From positions 1,410,001 to 1,474,000 of the forward strand of contig NZ_CP117229.1 of the NCBI RefSeq assembly GCF_028596125.1: a DNA stretch of 64,000 nt. The letters are read 5' to 3'. Both the position numbers and the translations under genes were made by a program. Under the pieces are notes generated by a model, which ran no database searches, had not been told where the DNA came from, and saw nothing but the letters and a program-made list of their open reading frames with translations. This document shows, piece by piece, positions 56,505-64,000 of this stretch (positions are counted from its first letter, which is position 1; each line of letters starts with the position of its first letter). The DNA is from Listeria innocua (GTDB lineage Bacteria > Bacillota > Bacilli > Lactobacillales > Listeriaceae).

Positions 56505-57512
56505 TTATACCTCTTTTTCATAACTTATTCCTAAATGGTTGTATGCTGTTTCCGTCGCGATTCGTCCTCGCGGGGTTCTTTGTAGAAAACCGATTTGTAG
56601 TAAATAGGGTTCTTGCATATCTTCAATGGTTTCGCGCTCTTCGCCAATGCTTGCTGCGATTGTATCTAAACCAACAGGACCACCTCTAAATGATTGAATA
56701 ATTGTATGAAGTAGCTTTTGGTCAATCGTATCAAGTCCTCTTGGATCCACTTGAAGTAGTGTCAGTGCCTCTTTTGCCAATTTTTCAGTAACTGTACCGT
56801 TCCCTCTAACTTGCGCAAAGTCACGAACACGTTTCAATAGCCGATTAGCAATCCGCGGGGTTCCCCTAGATCGTCTTGCAATTTCACGTGCACCAAGGTC
56901 ATCGATTTTCGTATCCAATATCCCAGACGTTCTAAGGACAATTTCGGTTAACTGCTCTTCCGTGTAAAATTCCAAATGGTCAATTACACCAAAGCGGTCT
57001 CTAAGTGGTGCCGATAAAAGTCCCGCCCGAGTTGTCGCTCCAATCAGCGTAAATGGCGGCAAATCTAAGCGAACAGAACGCGCGGTAGGTCCTGTTCCAA
57101 TAACAATATCCAAACAATAATCTTCCATTGCTGGATATAAAATTTCTTCAATTGCTCGCGATAACCGGTGGATTTCATCAATAAATAAAACGTCACCTGG
57201 TTCTAAACTTGTCAAAATAGTCGCCAAGTCACCTGGGCGTTCAATCGCAGGTCCACTCGTTGTCTTAATTTCGCTCCCCATTTCAGAAGCAATGACCATC
57301 GCAAGGGTTGTTTTACCGAGTCCAGGAGGTCCGTATAAAAGCACATGATCCAGCGCTTCATTTCGGAGTGTGGCAGCTTCAATAAAGACAGTTAAGTTAT
57401 TCTTTACTTTGTCTTGCCCAATATATTGTGAAAGGGTCTGTGGCCGCAAACTAGTTTCAAAAGATACTTCTTCTGCGTCTACCGTTTCACTTGAAATAAT
57501 TCGTTCATCCAT
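56505..57512 (-). CDS. ruvB: Holliday junction branch migration ATPase RuvB
   Basis: AAA+ motor that drives Holliday junction migration with RuvA. The 335-residue protein has Walker [19 protein letters not shown] (about 58-75), Walker [17 protein letters not shown] (about 108-123), sensor 1 [19 protein letters not shown] (about 154-172) and a C-terminal winged helix ([21 protein letters not shown]). It follows ruvA by about 15 bases. Confidence 0.98.
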   Translation of the reverse strand: MDERIISSETVDAEEVSFETSLRPQTLSQYIGQDKVKNNLTVFIEAATLRNEALDHVLLYGPPGLGKTTLAMVIASEMGSEIKTTSGPAIERPGDLATILTSLEPGDVLFIDEIHRLSRAIEEILYPAMEDYCLDIVIGTGPTARSVRLDLPPFTLIGATTRAGLLSAPLRDRFGVIDHLEFYTEEQLTEIVLRTSGILDTKIDDLGAREIARRSRGTPRIANRLLKRVRDFAQVRGNGTVTEKLAKEALTLLQVDPRGLDTIDQKLLHTIIQSFRGGPVGLDTIAASIGEERETIEDMQEPYLLQIGFLQRTPRGRIATETAYNHLGISYEKEV

Positions 57513-57527
57513 GCCACAAGCTCCTCT

Positions 57528-58133
57528 CTATTTTGTCATTAATCGCAGTGCTAGCTTGATGTATGCATCGCTTGTTAAGTCGTTTTCTTTTGCCATTTTT
57601 GGTATAACTTTTTTTAGTTCTCTCGTACTGTAACCAAGTGCTTCGAGCGCTAAAACTGCTTCTTCTAGTTGCGGTGAAAGCCCAGTAACAATATCGTTTT
57701 CTGCAGCTTTATAGACAATTTCACTTGCAACTACATCTGCTAGTTTACCTTTTAAATCAAGGATAATTTGACGTGCTGTTTTTTTACCGACACTTGGAAA
57801 TTTAGTCAAATAAACATCGTCTTCTGATTCGATTGCAGTAATAAGTGGAACGACATCGCCTGAAGCAATAATAGCTAACGCGCTTTTTGGTCCAATGCCC
57901 GAAACACTCAATAATTTTTTGAATAAATAACGTTCTTCTGTTGTTTGAAAACCGAATAGAGAAATATTATCCTCCCGTACATGTTGATACAAAAAGACTT
58001 GCGCTTCAGTACCTTCTAATCGTTGAAAGGAAAATGGGTTTCCTGTAATTATTTGATAGCCGATTTGTCCTGTTTCGACAACAATATATTCTGGTGTAAT
58101 CGTTTTTACTATTCCTTTTATGTAATCGTACAA
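57528..58133 (-). CDS. ruvA: Holliday junction-binding protein RuvA
   Basis: Tetrameric protein that binds the four-way junction and recruits RuvB. The 201-residue product has an N-terminal OB domain (about 1-62, [20 protein letters not shown]), tandem helix-hairpin-helix motifs ([19 protein letters not shown] about 72-90 and [23 protein letters not shown] about 109-131) and the C-terminal RuvB-binding domain ([22 protein letters not shown]). The start is a TTG with GAGGA upstream. A LexA-like box overlaps its promoter. Confidence 0.97.
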   Translation of the reverse strand: MYDYIKGIVKTITPEYIVVETGQIGYQIITGNPFSFQRLEGTEAQVFLYQHVREDNISLFGFQTTEERYLFKKLLSVSGIGPKSALAIIASGDVVPLITAIESEDDVYLTKFPSVGKKTARQIILDLKGKLADVVASEIVYKAAENDIVTGLSPQLEEAVLALEALGYSTRELKKVIPKMAKENDLTSDAYIKLALRLMTK

Positions 58134-58165
58134 TTTATTCGTCCTCTCTTCGTTTCACGTCATAC

Positions 58166-58198
58166 ATTATATGATAGCATAAAAAGGAACATCTGTAC
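58166..58198 (-). promoter_or_regulatory. ruvA promoter with a LexA-like box
   Basis: On the minus strand -10 TATAAT lies at 58171-58166. GTACAGATGTTC (58198-58187) matches GAAC-N4-GTTC in 7 of 8 fixed bases on the complementary reading and covers the expected -35 place. SOS control of ruvAB is known in Bacillus; LexA binding here is inferred. Confidence 0.5.
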
Positions 58199-58259
58199 TA
58201 GTTTTTGTTCATAAAAGGAAATCGTTTTTTTTAGTTTACATAATAATATTATCGACTTC

Positions 58260-59195
58260 TTATATAGATTTTATATTTTCCTTGATTACAGCAGCTGAAT
58301 GGTCAAATGCTTGTTGCTCTTGTTCGTTTAATTTTAAGGAAATAATTTCTTTTACACCATTTTGGCTTAAAACTGCCGGAACGCCGATTGCTAAACCAGT
58401 TTGACCATATTCGCCGTCAAGAACACAAGAAACAGTTAGAGCACGCTGACTACCGCTGAAAATATGACGGCAAATCTCTACAATAGTTCCAGCAATCCCG
58501 TATTCAGTGCAGCCTTTTTGATGATATATTTCAAAGCCAGTATCACGGGCAGTTTCACCAATTAATTTTAAATCAAGGGATTCTCCGAGTTTTTCCATAC
58601 TATATTCATTTACTGGTTTACCGTATATCGAGGAATGTGACCAGACAGGAAACTGTGAATCGCCGTGTTCGCCTAAAATAAATGCATCGATACTTTGAGC
58701 AGCAATATCTAATTTCTCTGCTAATAAACGGCGTAATCTTGTTGTATCAAGCCAAACTCCAGTTCCAAGCACCTGCTCTCTTGGTAGTCCAGATAATTTC
58801 CAAACTTGATACGTAATGATGTCACAAGGATTCGTGGCAATTAAGAAAATACCTTTAAAGCCGCCTTTCATCATTTCAGGAACAATACTCGCCACTATTC
58901 TTGATGTGCTTCTTAGTTCATCTAAACGTGTTTGCCCTTCTTTTAATGGTCCCGCTGTCACCGTAATTACTGCAATATCGACATCTGCGCAATCACTTGC
59001 TTCACGAACTGAAATATCCATTTTCCCAGACATAAATGCTGCTGCATCTGCCAAGTCTTTCCGATTTCCTTCCACACGTTCTTTATTTAAATCAACAAGG
59101 ATTAACTCCTCTACAAATTTTTGGTTAACAAATGCGTGAGCCGCAGCCGACCCTACATTACCTGCCCCAATTATCATAACTTTACGTGGTTTCAT
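58260..59195 (-). CDS. ldh2: L-2-hydroxyacid dehydrogenase, lactate/malate dehydrogenase family
   Basis: NAD-dependent dehydrogenase of the LDH/MDH fold, 311 residues. The NAD site is IIGAGNVGSAAAH (8-20) with Asp35 for NAD. Catalytic residues are His177 in GEHGDSQFP, Asp150 and Arg153 in LDTTRLR, and Arg90 in GQTRLDE. The mobile-loop specificity residue, Gln in lactate and Arg in malate dehydrogenases, is Leu84 here (AGPLKEGQTR). From memory Listeria annotators call this a second L-lactate dehydrogenase; the Leu suggests a larger or more hydrophobic 2-oxoacid. I chose ATG 59195 (MKPRKVMIIG), with GAGGAGG 8 bases upstream; the open frame runs 17 codons further. Confidence 0.88.
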   Translation of the reverse strand: MKPRKVMIIGAGNVGSAAAHAFVNQKFVEELILVDLNKERVEGNRKDLADAAAFMSGKMDISVREASDCADVDIAVITVTAGPLKEGQTRLDELRSTSRIVASIVPEMMKGGFKGIFLIATNPCDIITYQVWKLSGLPREQVLGTGVWLDTTRLRRLLAEKLDIAAQSIDAFILGEHGDSQFPVWSHSSIYGKPVNEYSMEKLGESLDLKLIGETARDTGFEIYHQKGCTEYGIAGTIVEICRHIFSGSQRALTVSCVLDGEYGQTGLAIGVPAVLSQNGVKEIISLKLNEQEQQAFDHSAAVIKENIKSI

Positions 59196-59221
59196 TTTTA
59201 TTTCCTCCTCTTGATTCATAT

Positions 59222-59259
59222 AAAACACCCCATTCAGATTGCACAAAAGGGGTGTTTTG
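59222..59259 (-). terminator. Terminator after yebC
   Basis: AAAACACCCC pairs with GGGGTGTTTT across a 17-base loop, with T run on the minus strand, between yebC and the dehydrogenase gene. Confidence 0.82.
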
Positions 59260-59261
59260 AC

Positions 59262-59987
59262 TTAATTTATCTCAGCGTTTGTATAAACTTCTTGTACATC
59301 ATCGTCATCTTCTAATGCTTCCATCATTTTATCAAATTGTGTTTGGTTGTTTTCTGCAATTTCGTTGTAGACAGTTGGAAACATCGAAAGTTCTGCTGTA
59401 GCAAAAGTATAACCAGCTTGTTGTAATGCATCTTTGACATCAGAAAATGCTCCGGGTTCAGTAAATACTTCAAAGACGTCATCACTTACCTCTACATCAT
59501 CTGCCCCAGCTTCAATCGCTTCTAGCATAAACTCTTCTTCATCAACGGTTAAGCCTTCCCTTAGAATAACTAAGTAGCCCTTACGATCAAACATGTAGCT
59601 GACACTTCCTGTTTCTCCGAGGCTACCACCGTTTTTATTGAAAGCTACACGGACATTTGTACTTGTGCGATTTTTATTATCTGTAAGTGCATGGACAAGC
59701 ACTGCAATTCCACCTGGTGCATATCCTTCATACGTTACTTCATCATAATTTTCGCCGCTAGTATTTCCAGCAGCTTTATCTATAGCACGCTTGATATTGT
59801 CATTCGGCATATTGACTGCTTTTGCTTTATCCATTACTAATCGAAGTGACGGGTTCAGATTCGGGTCAGGGCCTTTTTTTGCTGCAACGAAAATTTCTCT
59901 TGCTAACTTTTGAAATACTTTAGAACGCTTGGAATCTTGCGCATTTTTTCGACCTTGAATATTGTTCCATTTTGAATGTCCTGCCAT
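59262..59987 (-). CDS. yebC: YebC/PmpR family protein
   Basis: A 241-residue cytosolic protein of the YebC family. Members were labelled transcription regulators, and recent work ties the family to translation of proline-rich stretches. It starts [37 protein letters not shown], with the conserved GGDPxxN-type [32 protein letters not shown] (about 40-72) and [23 protein letters not shown] (about 88-110). I chose ATG 59987, preceded by AAGGAGTGAAACAG; the open frame runs 24 codons further without support. Confidence 0.95.
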   Translation of the reverse strand: MAGHSKWNNIQGRKNAQDSKRSKVFQKLAREIFVAAKKGPDPNLNPSLRLVMDKAKAVNMPNDNIKRAIDKAAGNTSGENYDEVTYEGYAPGGIAVLVHALTDNKNRTSTNVRVAFNKNGGSLGETGSVSYMFDRKGYLVILREGLTVDEEEFMLEAIEAGADDVEVSDDVFEVFTEPGAFSDVKDALQQAGYTFATAELSMFPTVYNEIAENNQTQFDKMMEALEDDDDVQEVYTNAEIN

Positions 59988-60061
59988 CTGTTTCACTCCT
60001 TCAAGTTTTAGTAAAGCTTTTCTCCTACAAATTTTAACGTAAAAAATAACTATTCGCAAAT

Positions 60062-60095
60062 AAAAAAAGTTACCGCAATAAAATACGATAACTCA
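60062..60095 (-). terminator. Terminator after pheA
   Basis: AGTTATCG pairs with CGGTAACT (one G-T wobble) around a T-rich loop and ends in a long T run on the minus strand. Confidence 0.75.
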
Positions 60096-60099
60096 TTAT

Positions 60100-60948
60100 T
60101 TAAGTAGTTTGTAAGCGATGCACATGGTAAGTTCCAAGTTTGTTCGCCTTACCTCCTAAAAGCCTAATTTCATCAAGAGCGTTCGTTACAAGTGTTTCTT
60201 TACCTTCTGAAAGCACATCTATTAAGAAAAAATATTCTCCTAATGACGTTTTAAGTGGTCTCGACTCAATTTTACTTAAGTCAATGTCACGCCAAGCAAA
60301 TGTAGATAATACTTTATGTAACGCTCCCGGCATATTGTTAGGTAAAATGACCGAAATCGAAGTTTTTTCTTCTTCTTTTGGTAATAAAATGGAAACTGGC
60401 TTACGACTTAAAACAAAAAATCTCGTTTGGTTCAATTCTAAATCTTGGGCATTTTCTTGAACGATTTCTAGTCCATACTCACTGGCTGCCATCCGAGGAG
60501 CAATTGCTGCTACAAGTTCAGTTGGATTATTGCTAACCCATTTTGCCGCATAAGCTGTCGAAGGTGTTACTTCACGCTCTACCCCGTAAAGTTCTGCCTG
60601 AAGGAACGTATGGCACTGGGCAAGAGCCTGCGGATGCGACATTACTTTTTGCACGGATTTCCAAGTTGCTTTATGAGCTGGATGAACCATTAAATGTTGC
60701 GCAATCGGTAAAACAATTTCCGCCACAACAGGGACACTTGAAAAATGAAATAAATAGTCTAGCGTAATATTGACGCTTCCTTCAATAGTATTTTCAATTG
60801 GGACAACCGCCACGTCCACATCTTCTTTTTCGATTGCCATAATGCAATCAGGAATAGTGCTTTTAGCAACCATCTCTTCTTTTGGAAAAGCTTTCGCTGC
60901 TGCTGCATGAGTAAAAGATGCTGCTGGGCCTAAATAAGCAATTTTCAT
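60100..60948 (-). CDS. pheA: Prephenate dehydratase with ACT domain
   Basis: Converts prephenate to phenylpyruvate in phenylalanine synthesis. The 282-residue protein has the catalytic domain start MKIAYLGPAASFTHAAA, VPIENTIEGSVNITLDYL (about 54-71) and the catalytic Thr in ELNQTRFFVLSR (about 171-182), followed by an ACT regulatory domain (about 195-275) with ALHKVLSTFAWRDIDLSKIESRP, the phenylalanine-binding GALH...ESRP pattern, so feedback inhibition is expected. No chorismate mutase domain is fused. ATG 60948 follows GGAG by 8 bases. It follows obgE as in Bacillus. Confidence 0.96.
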   Translation of the reverse strand: MKIAYLGPAASFTHAAAAKAFPKEEMVAKSTIPDCIMAIEKEDVDVAVVPIENTIEGSVNITLDYLFHFSSVPVVAEIVLPIAQHLMVHPAHKATWKSVQKVMSHPQALAQCHTFLQAELYGVEREVTPSTAYAAKWVSNNPTELVAAIAPRMAASEYGLEIVQENAQDLELNQTRFFVLSRKPVSILLPKEEEKTSISVILPNNMPGALHKVLSTFAWRDIDLSKIESRPLKTSLGEYFFLIDVLSEGKETLVTNALDEIRLLGGKANKLGTYHVHRLQTT

Positions 60949-60975
60949 TTTCAACTCTCCTTTTTATTGTAGCTA

Positions 60976-61016
60976 GGAAAAAAGCGTGCGCCAATTGATT
61001 GGCGCAGCACTTTTTT
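60976..61016 (-). terminator. Terminator after obgE
   Basis: GTGCTGCGCCAATCAATTGG pairs with itself and the following CGCAC, with an AATT centre, and is followed by a T run on the minus strand, before pheA. Confidence 0.82.
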
Positions 61017-62305
61017 TAATCCATAAATTCAAATTCATAATCAAGTAAGCGAACAATGTCACCGTCTTTAGCGCCACGTTTTCTAAGTGCTTCATCAACA
61101 CCCATTGCACGAAGTTGACGCGCAAAACGGCTAATAGAAGCATCACGTTCGAAGTTAGTCATAGTGAATAAGCGTTCAATTTTGGCACCGCTAAGTACGA
61201 ATGTACCATCTGGCTCTCTTGTAATTTCAAAGTCAGGTTCTTCAGCAACATACTTGTAAAGAACTGTATCTTCATCTTCTTGTTCCAGAATTTCATTGAG
61301 TGGGAATTCTGGGGTTGTTTCTAATTTATCTGCAATTGCAAGAAGTAATTCACGTAGACCCGTTTTTGTTACTGCGGAAATCGGGAATACCGGAATATCT
61401 TCAGCGATTTTAGTTTTAAACTCTTTTAGATTTTCTTCCGCGTCTGGCATATCCATTTTGTTCGCTACGATGATTTGTGGACGTTCCATTAAGCGTAAGT
61501 TATATTGTTCTAGTTCATTATTGATTGCCATATAATCTTCATAAGGTACGCGACCTTCTGAACCAGACATATCAATTACATGTACGATAACTCGAGTTCT
61601 TTCGATATGGCGTAGGAATTGATGTCCTAGACCAACACCTTGGCTAGCCCCTTCAATTAGACCTGGTAAATCAGCCATAACAAAACTACGTCCATCTCCC
61701 GCATCAACCATTCCTAAATTAGGAACAATCGTCGTGAAATGGTAAGCAGCGATTTTTGGTCTTGCTGCAGATACAACAGATAATAAGGTAGATTTACCAA
61801 CACTTGGGAAACCAACTAAACCAACATCTGCTAATACTTTAAGTTCTAATTGTACATTTCGTTCTTGCCCTGGCTCCCCGTTTTCAGAGAGTTCTGGAGC
61901 TGGATTGGCTGGTGTTGCAAAACGTTTGTTACCACGTCCGCCACGTCCGGCTTTTGCAATAACTGCGCGCTGACCATGTGCTACTAAATCAGCAATAATC
62001 TCTCCAGTATCAATATCTTTCACAATCGTTCCTTGTGGTACTTTAACAACTAAATCTTCTGCACCGCGTCCATGCATACTTTTACTCATGCCATGCTCGC
62101 CGTGTTCTGCTTTAAAGATTCGTTTAAAGCGAAAATCTACTAGTGTGCGCAAACCTTCATCTACTACGAATACAACGTCTGCTCCTTTACCGCCGTCACC
62201 GCCAGCAGGACCACCGTTTGGTACAAATTTTTCGCGACGGAATGCTACCATACCGTCCCCACCATTACCAGCTTTTACATATATTTTAACCTGATCTACA
62301 AACAT
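61016..62305 (-). CDS. obgE: Obg GTPase
   Basis: Essential GTPase linked to 50S ribosome assembly and stress signalling with (p)ppGpp. The 429-residue protein has the Gly-rich Obg fold (about 1-158, [26 protein letters not shown] and [16 protein letters not shown]), then the G domain with G1 [14 protein letters not shown] (about 165-178), G3 DLPGLIEGA (about 212), G4 NKMD (about 282), and a C-terminal OCT domain (about 350-429). I chose ATG 62305, with GGGAG upstream; the open frame extends 21 codons. Confidence 0.97.
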   Translation of the reverse strand: MFVDQVKIYVKAGNGGDGMVAFRREKFVPNGGPAGGDGGKGADVVFVVDEGLRTLVDFRFKRIFKAEHGEHGMSKSMHGRGAEDLVVKVPQGTIVKDIDTGEIIADLVAHGQRAVIAKAGRGGRGNKRFATPANPAPELSENGEPGQERNVQLELKVLADVGLVGFPSVGKSTLLSVVSAARPKIAAYHFTTIVPNLGMVDAGDGRSFVMADLPGLIEGASQGVGLGHQFLRHIERTRVIVHVIDMSGSEGRVPYEDYMAINNELEQYNLRLMERPQIIVANKMDMPDAEENLKEFKTKIAEDIPVFPISAVTKTGLRELLLAIADKLETTPEFPLNEILEQEDEDTVLYKYVAEEPDFEITREPDGTFVLSGAKIERLFTMTNFERDASISRFARQLRAMGVDEALRKRGAKDGDIVRLLDYEFEFMD

Positions 62306-62417
62306 AATTTTTATATTCTCCCGTTCCTTAAAAGTCTTATCTTTCATTATAACGAACAAACTATACATCTGTCACTATATTTATTTCTATTTCCAGATAT
62401 TTATTTGTTTAACATCA

Positions 62418-62460
62418 CAAAAATGCGCCAAATGCTTTTACACATTTGGCGCATCTTTTA
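62418..62460 (-). terminator. Terminator after glpK
   Basis: GATGCGCCAAATG pairs with CATTTGGCGCATTTTT around a short loop, with T run on the minus strand, just after the glpK stop. Confidence 0.88.
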
Positions 62461-62464
62461 ACAA

Positions 62465-64000
<1,536 letters not shown>

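Noticed and set aside
58260-59195. Malate dehydrogenase
   Set aside because: The specificity residue is Leu84, not Arg, so malate dehydrogenase activity is unlikely although the fold is shared.

Overview
This 64 kb window is a stretch of core chromosome from a low-GC Gram-positive bacterium of the genus Listeria, most likely Listeria monocytogenes or a close sister species. The evidence is the AT-rich base composition, strong AGGAGG ribosome binding sites, T-box leaders, a Firmicutes-type 6S RNA, and a gene order that from memory matches the lmo1478-lmo1538 region (hemW to glpK) of L. monocytogenes. I see no prophage, insertion sequence, CRISPR array, rRNA or tRNA gene. Almost all genes are on the minus strand. 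The plus-strand exceptions are rpsT, pepF, dedA, a two-component system, cymR, amtB-glnK, a YxeA-like gene and an amidase.

Layout. Positions 1-9 kb hold the hemW end, lepA, rpsT, holA and the late-competence operon comEA-comEB-comEC. At 8-13 kb is a tightly overlapping operon yqeG-yqeH-aroE-yhbY-nadD-yqeK-rsfS plus a methyltransferase (ribosome assembly, NAD and shikimate synthesis). At 13-24 kb are pepF, mtnN, a YrrS-like gene, greA, udk, an O-methyltransferase, mltG, dedA, yrzB, ruvX, reoM and alaS with a T-box. At 24.5-29 kb an ABC transporter (ATPase plus FtsX/MacB-type permease) is divergent from an OmpR-type two-component system. At 29-37 kb are recD2, a TPR protein, a hydrolase, mnmA, a cysteine desulfurase, 6S RNA, rarA and cymR. 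At 37-40 kb are amtB-glnK, with two GlnR-type boxes, and a YxeA-like gene. At 40-48 kb are aspS-hisS with a T-box, a secreted amidase, dtd, relA and apt. At 48-58 kb are recJ, lapA, secDF, comN, yajC, tgt, queA, ruvB and ruvA. At 58-64 kb are an ldh-type dehydrogenase, yebC, pheA, obgE and glpK.

Functional themes are translation and ribosome biogenesis (lepA, rpsT, yqeH, rsfS, obgE, alaS, aspS, hisS, mnmA, tgt, queA), DNA repair and recombination (recD2, recJ, ruvAB, rarA, ruvX), DNA uptake (comEA/EB/EC, comN), nitrogen and sulfur control (amtB-glnK, cymR, iscS), cell-wall control (mltG, reoM, amidase) and stress alarmones (relA, apt, yqeK).

I found no wholly new multi-gene system. The most interesting signals are local. 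comEC has a perfect ribosome binding site facing an in-frame AUC rather than a canonical start. Three TATGA repeats at an exact 11-bp period lie in the divergent ABC/two-component promoter region. The permease has Ser/Gly-rich extracellular inserts. The ldh-like dehydrogenase has Leu at the substrate-specificity position. The hisS-aspS T-box has overlapping Asp/His codons. A LexA-like box overlaps the ruvA promoter. Two GlnR boxes bracket the amtB promoter. Many start codons given here are revised inward from the longest open frame, on the basis of ribosome binding sites and family N-termini.
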